Source: Collinsella aerofaciens ATCC 25986 (GTDB taxonomy: Bacteria > Actinomycetota > Coriobacteriia > Coriobacteriales > Coriobacteriaceae). From it: a stretch of DNA of 64,000 nucleotides. Shown here in pieces: positions 54,714 to 62,458 of this stretch (the first letter of the stretch is position 1; the number at the start of each line of letters is the position of its first letter). A program made the translations under genes and the position numbers. Below the pieces are notes generated by a model, which worked only from the letters and a program-made list of their open reading frames with translations, ran no database searches and was not told the DNA's origin. The stretch lies in assembly GCF_010509075.1 (NCBI RefSeq), contig NZ_CP048433.1, positions 1,674,001 through 1,738,000 on the forward strand, given 5' to 3'.

Positions 54714-55443
54714 GCGGATTCTTCTTTGCCACGCCATTTGCACGAGGCAATGAAACGGATGCTGGATGACTCTTCTTAAGAACAATGAACTCCCTGTGAC
54801 CCAAGCCTTCAGGCAAATCAATTGCATCATTCAGAAGCAAAGTGAAGCCGCAAATCTTAGCTGCTGACATGCCGGAAGCAAGCTCCTCATCCGAAGGATT
54901 GCCCTTGGTTATAACAAATAGCCCTCCATCCCTCAGGTACGGAGCCGCATACTCAACAAGAATCGGTAGAGGGGCCAGTGCGCGGGCGGTTACAACGGAG
55001 AACTGCTTCTTATGGCTTCGAGCATATTCTTCAAGACGATCATGAACCGCATGAGCATGTTTCAATCCAAGAGCATGGACAAAGGAATTAACCGCATCAA
55101 CCTTCTTGCCAACAGAGTCAATATAAGTAGCTTTACGATGCGTGGTTATGGTTAATGGAATACCAGGGAAGCCCGCACCTGTTCCCATATCGAGCAAAGC
55201 TCCCTCAGGAGCCTTATTGATATAGGGGAGCAAAACAAGTGAGTCGAGGATATGAAGTACGGCAGCATCTTCTACGTTAAGAATACGGGTGAGATTGGTT
55301 GTCTTATTTGTTTCTAGAACCAAATCCAAATGCTGGATACATTTCCTCAGCTCAATATCAGTTACGCTCAAGGAATATTCTTTGCAATAGGAAGTTAGGC
55401 GACTCAACATCTCGTCAGCCTGCTGATCGGTAAGTACAAACAA
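54706..55443 (-). CDS. rsmG: 16S rRNA (guanine527-N7)-methyltransferase RsmG (GidB)
   Basis: This methyltransferase of about 245 residues has AdoMet motif LLDMGTGAGFPGIPL and the RsmG hallmark TARALAPL. It methylates G527 in the 530 loop of 16S rRNA. No ATG or GTG fits the N-terminus. I chose a TTG at 55443, 6 nt after AAAGGAG; the frame remains open upstream, but the ribosome site settles the choice. Its position between jag and parA is typical of origin regions. Confidence 0.92.
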   Translation of the reverse strand: MFVLTDQQADEMLSRLTSYCKEYSLSVTDIELRKCIQHLDLVLETNKTTNLTRILNVEDAAVLHILDSLVLLPYINKAPEGALLDMGTGAGFPGIPLTITTHRKATYIDSVGKKVDAVNSFVHALGLKHAHAVHDRLEEYARSHKKQFSVVTARALAPLPILVEYAAPYLRDGGLFVITKGNPSDEELASGMSAAKICGFTLLLNDAIDLPEGLGHREFIVLKKSHPASVSLPRANGVAKKNPLA

Positions 55444-55489
55444 CAGAAGCTCCTTTCTGACAAAAATCAGCGTATCGAGAACTTTTGAC

Positions 55490-55519
55490 AAAAAAAGGGG
55501 ACGTGGAAACCACGTCCCC
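55490..55519 (-). terminator. Terminator after jag
   Basis: A 10-bp perfect stem (55497-55506 with 55510-55519) with loop AAA is followed on the minus strand by seven T residues. It separates jag from rsmG. Confidence 0.9.
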
Positions 55520-55539
55520 CTAGCATAAGCTCGAGTAGA

Positions 55540-56109
55540 TTATCGAGCAACAATCACCACATGGCGATCAGGGTCAGAACCCTCAGAATGAGTATCGACT
55601 GCATCGTTGCCACGAAGTGCAATGTGAACCAGTCGGCGCTCGTAGGCATTCATGGGCGGAAGCGAAACACTCTTATGAGTGCGGATGGCACGCTCGGCAG
55701 CAGACTGAGCCATGGAGGCGACCTTATCCTGACGGCGACTCTTGTATCCCTCGACGTCCACTACAACCGGATACCTAAAGCCAAGCTTGCGGCTCACCAG
55801 CAAAGAGAACATAACCTGAAGAGCATCAAGAGTGCGACCATGACGGCCAATGAGAACAGCAAGGTCGGGAGCCGTTACATCCAAAATCAGCTCACCCTCG
55901 TCGCCCTCATACTCATCGATAGGAGAGTTGGCGGCATCGAAGTGCGAAAGGATGGAACGCAGGATGGAAATCGCAACATCGGCAATGGTGTCGAGCTCCT
56001 CATCGGTCAGCTCTTCACCAGCCTTGTAGCGCTGTGCAATCTCGGGATAATCGCCCGCGACCTGCGGGGCAACCTCCTCAAGCATATCCTCGATGATCTC
56101 TTCAGACAT
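55540..56109 (-). CDS. jag: Jag/KhpB-family RNA-binding protein (KH and R3H domains)
   Basis: This 189-residue protein has a KH domain (VLIGRHGRTLDALQVMF) and an R3H domain (NAYERRLVHIALRGNDAV) at its C-terminus. The N-terminal Jag_N domain of Firmicutes appears to be replaced by a short acidic region. Relatives bind RNA and influence cell elongation. The ATG at 56109 follows GGAG 6 nt upstream. It is co-directional with yidC, the usual partner, 44 nt away. Confidence 0.92.
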   Translation of the reverse strand: MSEEIIEDMLEEVAPQVAGDYPEIAQRYKAGEELTDEELDTIADVAISILRSILSHFDAANSPIDEYEGDEGELILDVTAPDLAVLIGRHGRTLDALQVMFSLLVSRKLGFRYPVVVDVEGYKSRRQDKVASMAQSAAERAIRTHKSVSLPPMNAYERRLVHIALRGNDAVDTHSEGSDPDRHVVIVAR

Positions 56110-56153
56110 AACGTACTCCAAAAGTTAGGTACCTAAATAAGATTGATATCCCA

Positions 56154-56924
56154 CTACTTCTTCTTGTGCGGGCGCGGCTTCTTCTCGCGACGAGTGACCT
56201 CAACCTGCAGCGGAGCGTTCTTAAGACGCTCCTCCTCATCGGCCTTCGCCTTGTCGATGACCTTCTGCGTCACAAAAATCTGCTGGATAACCTGCCAAGC
56301 AGACGAGACGTCGTAGTACAGCAGAACACCAACGGGAAGGCTCCAGCCCATCCAAAGCATCATGACCGTCATGACAACGGCCATCATACGCATGCTCTGA
56401 GCCTGCTGGCCGGTCTGGTTGCGCGACATATAGAGCTGCGGAATCAGGGTCAGGACGGCAAACAGGATCAGGCAAACCAGCGCAGGCAGTGCAACCATAA
56501 AGCCATCGGCAAAGGAAGCGCTCGGCGTGGTGGTCAGGTCGGGCAGGATGTTGAAGAACGAGAACGTGCCGTCGTTAAAGTACTGCGGCAGGTTGCGCAG
56601 CAATGTAAACAGGGCGAACAGGATAGGCATCTGAATCAGCAGCGGCAGACAGCCAGCCATGGGGTTGAACTTGTTCTCGCTGTAGAACTTCTGCATCTCC
56701 TCGGCCTGACGCTGGGGATCGTCGGCATAGCGCTCCTGGATCTCGAGCATCTTGGGCTGCAGCACCTGCATGCGAGCCGTCGACTTGGTCGACTTGAGCA
56801 TAAGCGGCGTCAGCAGCAGACGGATGATGACCACCAGGATGATGATGGACAGGCCCCAGTCGACCGCAAAGGTCTGGATGAGCTTGAGCAGCTCGAAAAG
56901 GATGTTAACGATCCAATCCCACAT
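56154..56924 (-). CDS. yidC: Membrane protein insertase YidC/Oxa1
   Basis: This 256-residue insertase has the core five-helix Oxa1 topology: an N-terminal helix, a cytoplasmic hairpin (KSTARMQVLQPKMLEIQERY), then helices including CLPLLIQMPILFALF. It ends in a basic tail RREKKPRPHKKK that can contact ribosomes. It lacks the lipobox seen in many Gram-positive YidC proteins. The start ATG at 56924 follows GGAGGA. It belongs to the rpmH-rnpA-yidD-yidC-jag cluster. Confidence 0.96.
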   Translation of the reverse strand: MWDWIVNILFELLKLIQTFAVDWGLSIIILVVIIRLLLTPLMLKSTKSTARMQVLQPKMLEIQERYADDPQRQAEEMQKFYSENKFNPMAGCLPLLIQMPILFALFTLLRNLPQYFNDGTFSFFNILPDLTTTPSASFADGFMVALPALVCLILFAVLTLIPQLYMSRNQTGQQAQSMRMMAVVMTVMMLWMGWSLPVGVLLYYDVSSAWQVIQQIFVTQKVIDKAKADEEERLKNAPLQVEVTRREKKPRPHKKK

Positions 56925-56953
56925 GTAAGTTTTCCTCCGATAGCGAGTGCCCG

Positions 56954-57178
56954 CTAGGGCACAGGGTCATAACCGCCGACGTGCAGGGGATTGCAGCGAG
57001 CGATGCGCCTCACGGCAAGCCAGCAGCCTCTCAAAACACCGTGCTTCTCAATCGCCTGGATGGCGTATTGCGAGCACGTTGGGTAATAAATGCAGGCGTC
57101 AGGCAATAAGGGCGAAATAACCTGTTGATATATGCGAATAGGAGCGATGGCAACACGTCGCAAAACGTGATTGCTCAT
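56954..57178 (-). CDS. yidD: Membrane protein insertion efficiency factor YidD
   Basis: This 74-residue protein has the full family signature: [20 protein letters not shown], then [11 protein letters not shown] and [17 protein letters not shown]. Its start overlaps the rnpA stop (ATGA). It assists YidC-dependent insertion. Confidence 0.96.
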   Translation of the reverse strand: MSNHVLRRVAIAPIRIYQQVISPLLPDACIYYPTCSQYAIQAIEKHGVLRGCWLAVRRIARCNPLHVGGYDPVP

Positions 57179-57513
57179 CGCTCCTCCCCGGCAACGCCGG
57201 CGCGCTTCATAAGCGAACGCAACGCCTTGTCCATCTCCTGCGGCGAGGAAACCCTCGTCTTGGGAGTTGCAAACAAGATGATGTCATAACCCGCAACGGG
57301 AAATCCGCAGCTGCGGGCGGCCTCGCGCATCACACGCTTAGATCGGTTGCGCACGACGGCACAACCGAGTCGCTTAGCACCAACGAAGGCGACCCTTCCG
57401 GAGTCGCCTTCGCCAACCGATTCACATATGGTCATTCGAATCAGAGGGTGATTGAAACGACGCCCCTGACTGAACACATGCTCGAAATCTTGCCGAGACT
57501 TAATAGTCTTCAT
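57175..57513 (-). CDS. rnpA: Ribonuclease P protein component
   Basis: This 112-residue basic protein has the family signature [11 protein letters not shown] and an N-terminal [11 protein letters not shown] motif. It forms RNase P with the catalytic RNA, which is not in this window, and matures tRNA 5' ends. The ATG at 57513 has no strong ribosome site, so translation may depend on rpmH upstream. Confidence 0.94.
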   Translation of the reverse strand: MKTIKSRQDFEHVFSQGRRFNHPLIRMTICESVGEGDSGRVAFVGAKRLGCAVVRNRSKRVMREAARSCGFPVAGYDIILFATPKTRVSSPQEMDKALRSLMKRAGVAGEER

Positions 57514-57533
57514 GCGAGATGTGTGTATCGCTG

Positions 57534-57668
57534 CTAGACAGTGAGACGCTTGCGGCCCTTGGCGCGACGACGGGCGAGCACGGCACGACCACCCTTAGTA
57601 GCCATACGGGCACGGAAGCCATGGGTCTTGGCACGCTTACGCTTATTAGGCTGATACGTACGCTTCAT
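57534..57668 (-). CDS. rpmH: 50S ribosomal protein L34
   Basis: This 44-residue protein, [19 protein letters not shown] onwards, is a canonical L34. The ATG at 57668 follows AGGAGGA. It is the first gene of the cluster and lies behind a strong promoter. Confidence 0.98.
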   Translation of the reverse strand: MKRTYQPNKRKRAKTHGFRARMATKGGRAVLARRRAKGRKRLTV

Positions 57669-57740
57669 CTTAAGTTCCTCCTGCTGCATTTCGAGTGTCC
57701 GCGGGGACGCGGACGCAGATATAGACACGTGAGCTTGAAG

Positions 57741-57770
57741 ATTGTAGGGAAATCAATGTTCAAATGTCAA
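57741..57770 (-). promoter_or_regulatory. rpmH promoter
   Basis: On the minus strand TTGACA (57770-57765), an 18-nt spacer and TACAAT (57746-57741). This is the best sigma-70-type match seen in the window. Confidence 0.85.
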
Positions 57771-57859
57771 GAAATCAAAGGTAAAAGGTTGCGCAGTTCA
57801 CACGGTTCCCCCATAAGCACAACCGAAATTTGCGCCTCACGGCAACCTTTCACGATATT

Positions 57860-58000
57860 TCATCGAGTTTTCAACAGGTCATGTTGGCAATGTTGAGAAC
57901 TTTTCGCCCGTTTTCCAAAGTTTTCAACAAGTTTTGAAAAGTTGTCGAAAGATGAGAAACGTTGCACGGTGAGCTACTATTTGTTCGAAACCTTTTGAAA
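57860..58000. promoter_or_regulatory. Candidate origin segment 1: cluster of DnaA-box-like repeats
   Basis: The rpmH-to-GHKL spacer holds TTTTCAACA twice (57868-57876 and 57921-57929) and near matches in both orientations: TGTTGAGAA at 57891, TTTTCCAAA at 57911 and TTTTGAAAAGTTGTCGAAA at 57932-57950. No exact TTATCCACA is present. The position between rpmH and the dnaA cluster is a typical oriC location. Confidence 0.6.
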
Positions 58001-58013
58001 GATTGCGAGCGGC

Positions 58014-59366
58014 ATGTCTGACGACTTTTACACCATGGTCGATTCCGGAGACCCGGCACCCGACAACGAGCACATCACCGGCGTGCGCGAAGAGCGTGCG
58101 GAAGGCGAGCAGACGACCACGCAGGCGCCAAAAGCCATGTACGCCGCGCGCATCGCCGTCTATGACGACATGCTGTCGACACCGCGGGTGATCGTCATTG
58201 ATCCGCAAGATGTCCGCACGTATTTGGAAGAGACGACCAACACCGTCTACCAGTGCATGAAAGAACAAGGTGGCCATATCTCGCTCATGGTCATCCGCGA
58301 GATTGTCGAAAACTTTATCCACGCACACTTTGCCGAGCCCATCATCTCGATTCTGGACGGCGGAGACACCATCCGCTTTGCTGACCAAGGACCCGGCATC
58401 GACGACAAGGAACGTGCTTTCGACTTTGGCGTTACCAGCGCAAACAGCAAGATGAAGCGCTATATCCGTGGAACCGGAGCAGGGTTTCCCATGGTGCAGG
58501 AGTATTTGGAAAACGCCGGCGGTGCCGTATCCATCGAGGACAACATGGGCAACGGCACCGTGGTTACGGTAAGTCTGAACCCTAAACGCGTGCAGGAAAT
58601 CGAGCGTGCCGGCGGACGCGGCGCTGCCGTGCGGCCCGAGACGGAGCAGCCCACATATCCCCTGCCGGGAGCTTTTGCGCAGCAGCCCATGGCAGCGCAG
58701 CAGATGCAGCCCACCGTGGGACAGATGCAGCAGCCCGGAATGCCTCCTACACAAGAACCCCAGGCGGCATCTATGTCGATGCCGCCAAACATGCCAGAGG
58801 CCATGCCGCTGGCTGATCAGGATGCAGCAGCAATGCAGCAGGCGACGGGGGCGCCGGGTGGCCAGCAAATGGGCTATCAGCCGTACCAACAGGGATATCC
58901 ATATCAGCAGATGTCGCCACTGGGGTATGGCCAGCAGTTCCCGCAGCAGTACCAGCAGGGATATCAGCAGCCGTACCAGCAGATGCCGCAGCAGCAGTAC
59001 AACCCTTGGGCCCAGCAGATGCCTCCGCAGCCTTACCAACAGTGGCCTCAAAGTTTTCAACAGCAAATGCCGCCGATGCAGAGTTCTCAACAACCAGCAG
59101 CTCAAATGATGTATCCTAATGCAGCAAATCAGTATGCGCAGCCACAACCGGACGTGTTCGTAAGCGATCGCGGCAACGCCGCGCTAGGCTATCTGGCGCA
59201 AAATCAAGCGTGCGGTGCAACCGATCTGGCGAGGGCGTTTGGAAACTCGGCCCCCACTTGGTCACGCACGCTCAATGACTTGGCGCAGGCCGGCTTGGTC
59301 ATCAAGCATGGCCAGAAATACCATCTGACCGAACTCGGCGCCGCTCGCGTGCGAGCTCAGAGCTAA
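58014..59366 (+). CDS. GHKL ATPase with Gln/Pro-rich linker and winged helix, upstream of dnaA
   Basis: This 450-residue protein sits between rpmH and dnaA. Residues 85-190 form a GHKL/HATPase domain with N-box REIVENFIHA (Glu96, Asn100), G1 box FADQGPGID (124-128) and G2 box RGTGAGFP (152-159), as in anti-sigma kinases and histidine kinases. No phospho-acceptor His domain is seen. Residues about 210-385 are low complexity, rich in Gln, Pro, Met and Tyr, with PYQQ-like repeats. Residues about 388-450 resemble a MarR-type winged helix (ALGYLAQNQACGATDLARAF, then LAQAGLVIKHGQKYHLTELG). The ATG at 58014 has a weak ribosome site. It lies 15 nt before the dnaA start region and is probably cotranscribed. 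The function is unknown; control of initiation or of dnaA is possible. Confidence 0.75.
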   Translation: MSDDFYTMVDSGDPAPDNEHITGVREERAEGEQTTTQAPKAMYAARIAVYDDMLSTPRVIVIDPQDVRTYLEETTNTVYQCMKEQGGHISLMVIREIVENFIHAHFAEPIISILDGGDTIRFADQGPGIDDKERAFDFGVTSANSKMKRYIRGTGAGFPMVQEYLENAGGAVSIEDNMGNGTVVTVSLNPKRVQEIERAGGRGAAVRPETEQPTYPLPGAFAQQPMAAQQMQPTVGQMQQPGMPPTQEPQAASMSMPPNMPEAMPLADQDAAAMQQATGAPGGQQMGYQPYQQGYPYQQMSPLGYGQQFPQQYQQGYQQPYQQMPQQQYNPWAQQMPPQPYQQWPQSFQQQMPPMQSSQQPAAQMMYPNAANQYAQPQPDVFVSDRGNAALGYLAQNQACGATDLARAFGNSAPTWSRTLNDLAQAGLVIKHGQKYHLTELGAARVRAQS

Positions 59367-59381
59367 AGAACGGGAGAGACA

Positions 59382-61106
59382 GTGGACGAGGAAGCAAGCA
59401 TCATCCTGGGGGATGCCATCGCCTTTTGTCAGCGCGACGGCCAAGATGCACGCCTCATCAACATGCTGGGGCAATCGCGCGCCATAAGCCTGACCGAAGA
59501 TACGCTCACGATCGAGGCCCCCTCGCGCTTTGCCATCGCGCAGCTCAAAAAGCATCAGCCGACTATTGAGGCCTATCTGGAAGAAATCGCCTTTGCACCG
59601 ATTGCGCTCGACATCGTGGCACCGCAAGGCGCCGCGACGGAATCCGCTGCCGCGACGGCGGCCGCCGCGGCTCCCGCTGCTTCCCCGGCGGTGTCGGCCT
59701 CCGCAGGCGACGTGCCGACAATCGAGCACCAGCACAGCGATGTTTCCCGTGAAACCATGGCACCGTTGCCGACCGCGGCGGCGACGCCAGCGAACGCACC
59801 CGTCACGCACATGCCAATCGCTCACGACGCAGCGGCGAGCGCGGATTCGGGCATTGCAATCAAGAACACGCTCTCGGCCGATGATTTTCGTCGCATGATG
59901 AACCAGATGAAGGGCGGAGCGCCGGCTAAATCCACGCAAGCTGCGGCCCCCGCTTCACCCGTGCCAGCACCGACCGTGCCGGCCGAGCAGAATACGGATG
60001 GAGCCCCGCTCGCCGCGAACTCAAAATTTACCTTTGAGAACTTTGTCTACGGCCCCGAGAACAGCCATGCCTATCGCTCGGCACTCAAGTTTGCCGCCCT
60101 CGCGGACGAGCGCGGCACATGCACATCGCTGTTCATCTACGGCAAATCGGGCCTGGGCAAGACGCACCTACTGCTTGCCATCAAAAACGAGCTCGCCGAG
60201 AAGTCGCCCGAGATCAAGGTCAAGTATGCCAACTCCCAGGCATATCTGGACGACCTGATGACCGAGTTCGACCGCCAAAAGAAGAGCAACGCCCCCATCA
60301 TGCAGGCGTACCACGGCGTGGACGTGCTCATCATCGATGACATCCAAAACATCATCGGCAAGCGCGCAAGCGTGGACTACTTTTTCCAGCTCATGGACGA
60401 GTTCATCCGCAACAACAAGAAGGTCGTCATCGCGGCAGACCGCGCCCCCAAGGACCTGAGCATGGACGAGCGTCTGACCAGCCGCTTCAACGCCGGAATG
60501 CTCTGCCTGGTCGCAGAGCCCAGCTACGAGATGAAATACAAGATCTTGCAGCGCTATTACGAGAACACTATCGTCGCCGCTCCCGAGGCAGGCGACGACT
60601 CGCTGCTGGCGGCCTACGGGGGCGACGGCGGGCACCTGACCGACGAGCACTTTAAACACATGGCCGAGGTCTCGGGCACCAACATCCGCGAACTCGAGAG
60701 CTTTTGCGAGCGCTGCGCCGGCGAGGCGGGCGACCGCGAACGCGAGGGCGGGGAGCTCACCTTTGACGATATCGATGCCATCGCCAGCCAGTACTTCGAC
60801 ACATCGGCCAAAAAGATCAACGTCCAGACGGTTCAGTCCGTCATCGAAGAGCAGTACGGCGTAACGCACGAGGAGCTCATCGGCCCGCGTCGCAACGCCA
60901 ATATCGCCAAAGCACGCCATATCGCTATCTACCTGGCCATCGAGATGTGCGAGATGACGACCACGGCGGTGGGCGCCGAATTTGGCAACCGCAACCACTC
61001 GACCGTCAGCACGAGCTACAAAAAGGTCCAGAAGATGATCCAGGAAGACCGCACCGTCACCGAAGACCTTAAGTCGCTGCGCGATAAAATTACACTGCGC
61101 TCGTAG
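59382..61106 (+). CDS. dnaA: Chromosomal replication initiator DnaA
   Basis: This 574-residue initiator has a short domain I (1-80), a long Ala/Pro-rich linker (about 80-212) and an AAA+ core. Walker A is GKSGLGKT at 254-261 and Walker B is VLIIDDIQN. Domain IV carries the signature FGNRNHSTVS (534-543). E. coli has GGRDHTTV there, so the base-contacting Asp is Asn538, the Thr is Ser540, and one Gly is Asn536. The start is a GTG at 59382 behind GGGAGAG, 15 nt after the GHKL gene. A parS-like sequence lies inside the linker-coding region. Confidence 0.95.
   Translation: MDEEASIILGDAIAFCQRDGQDARLINMLGQSRAISLTEDTLTIEAPSRFAIAQLKKHQPTIEAYLEEIAFAPIALDIVAPQGAATESAAATAAAAAPAASPAVSASAGDVPTIEHQHSDVSRETMAPLPTAAATPANAPVTHMPIAHDAAASADSGIAIKNTLSADDFRRMMNQMKGGAPAKSTQAAAPASPVPAPTVPAEQNTDGAPLAANSKFTFENFVYGPENSHAYRSALKFAALADERGTCTSLFIYGKSGLGKTHLLLAIKNELAEKSPEIKVKYANSQAYLDDLMTEFDRQKKSNAPIMQAYHGVDVLIIDDIQNIIGKRASVDYFFQLMDEFIRNNKKVVIAADRAPKDLSMDERLTSRFNAGMLCLVAEPSYEMKYKILQRYYENTIVAAPEAGDDSLLAAYGGDGGHLTDEHFKHMAEVSGTNIRELESFCERCAGEAGDREREGGELTFDDIDAIASQYFDTSAKKINVQTVQSVIEEQYGVTHEELIGPRRNANIAKARHIAIYLAIEMCEMTTTAVGAEFGNRNHSTVSTSYKKVQKMIQEDRTVTEDLKSLRDKITLRS
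59741..59756. promoter_or_regulatory. Degenerate parS-like site inside dnaA
   Basis: TGTTTCCCGTGAAACC matches 14 of 16 parS bases within the part of dnaA that codes for the linker. Confidence 0.35.
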
Positions 61107-61344
61107 GAAAATAGAGACACCTGTTGAAAACTTGTCGAAACCACGGGCATAAGGTGTCTAAAACCCAACCCGCGGTGATGAAAAGTTTTGCGCAGGTTTT
61201 GAACGTGGAAAACCACCCCTGTTGCACACAGGTTGCTGTCGATTCTCTTTTTGGGTCTGACCTGCGTCTTTGTGAGTAATCAACAGTTTCGTCAGTGCTA
61301 TTACTATTATTAAGATATTTATATCTATAGAAAGGTATTAGAAG
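61107..61344. promoter_or_regulatory. Candidate origin segment 2: dnaA-dnaN spacer
   Basis: This 238-bp spacer has TGTTGAAAACTTGTCGAAA at 61122-61140, nearly the same as 57932-57950. It also has several GTTTTG/GGAAAACC box-like repeats and an AT-rich stretch at about 61298-61330 that could be an unwinding element or the dnaN promoter. No exact TTATCCACA is present. Confidence 0.55.
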
Positions 61345-62448
61345 ATGAAGTTCACCGTCAGCCAGAGCTCGCTTACACAAGCCATCGGCGTCGTTATGAA
61401 GGGTGTCGCTTCGGCATCCACCCTCCCCATCCTGTCGGGCGTGCTCGTTAAGGCCCAAGACGGCATCTTGGAATTCCAGACCTCTAACTACACCATCTCG
61501 ATCCGTCATCGCATCGCGGCGCATGTCGAAGAAGAGGGCGAGATGGTTATCCCCTGTAAGATGCTCTCCAATATCACTAAGACCCTCCCCGATGCCCCGG
61601 TCACCTTTGAGCTGTCCGAGCGCCAGGTGCTGATCAGTTGCGAGAAGAGCTCTTTCCGCCTGAACACGCTCGATGCCAATGACTTTCCCGAGTTTCCGGC
61701 CTATGCCATCGAGAGTGCCGTGGAGCTGCCGACTGATATCTTGTCCGAAATGGTCGGGCGCGTATGGCGCGTCACCTCGACCGACAAGGCTCGCCCCATC
61801 CTGGGCGGTGTGCACATGAAAGTCGAGAACAACACCGTGCGCCTGGTGGCGACCGATTCCTTCCGTTTGGCCGTGTGCGATACGCAGGTCGAGACCTCGA
61901 CCCTCGAAGGCTCCTTTGAGCTCAACGTTCCGGCCGACGCCTTTAACGACGCGCTGAACATCATGGCCAGCCAGGCGACCATCATGATCGGGGCTACCGA
62001 CACCCAGGTCGTCTTTGAGGCCGGCAACACCACCTACGTGTCGCGCCGCATCGAGGGCGTGTACCCCAACTACAAGCAGCTCATCCCCGATTCGTGCGTG
62101 ACGAGCGTCAAGATCGACGTCGCCGCCTTTAACGCCGCCCTCAAGCGCGTGGCCGTTATCGCGAGCGCCAACCCCGCCGTCAAGTTCGAGATCGATGTCG
62201 AGAACGGGCAGATGGGCCTGTCCTCCATTTCCAATGACCAGGACCTTGCGCAGGAGACGATCGATGTCGAGGCCGAGGGCGAGTCGGGCACCATCGCCTT
62301 CAACTACCACTACATCTTCGGGTGCCTCAATGCCCTGTCCAAGGAGAAGGAGATCACGCTGGAGCTCAAGAGCTACTCGCAGGCGGGCATCTTCAAGTCC
62401 TACGACAAGATCAACTACCTGTACCTGGTCATGCCGGTCCGCATCTAG
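61345..62448 (+). CDS. dnaN: DNA polymerase III sliding clamp, beta subunit
   Basis: This 367-residue clamp of three repeated domains holds polymerase III on DNA. It begins MKFTVSQSSLTQAIGVV and ends YLVMPVRI; both ends are diagnostic, and the end forms part of the peptide-binding pocket. The start ATG at 61345 follows AAAGG. It lies 10 nt before recF. Confidence 0.97.
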   Translation: MKFTVSQSSLTQAIGVVMKGVASASTLPILSGVLVKAQDGILEFQTSNYTISIRHRIAAHVEEEGEMVIPCKMLSNITKTLPDAPVTFELSERQVLISCEKSSFRLNTLDANDFPEFPAYAIESAVELPTDILSEMVGRVWRVTSTDKARPILGGVHMKVENNTVRLVATDSFRLAVCDTQVETSTLEGSFELNVPADAFNDALNIMASQATIMIGATDTQVVFEAGNTTYVSRRIEGVYPNYKQLIPDSCVTSVKIDVAAFNAALKRVAVIASANPAVKFEIDVENGQMGLSSISNDQDLAQETIDVEAEGESGTIAFNYHYIFGCLNALSKEKEITLELKSYSQAGIFKSYDKINYLYLVMPVRI

Positions 62449-62458
62449 CAACTGCCCT

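Noticed and set aside
61345-62448. Sequence of recF beginning upstream inside dnaN (frame open from 62195)
   Set aside because: The upstream part is in the dnaN coding region in another frame and is unlike RecF; the family N-terminus starts at the ATG at 62459 or 62465.
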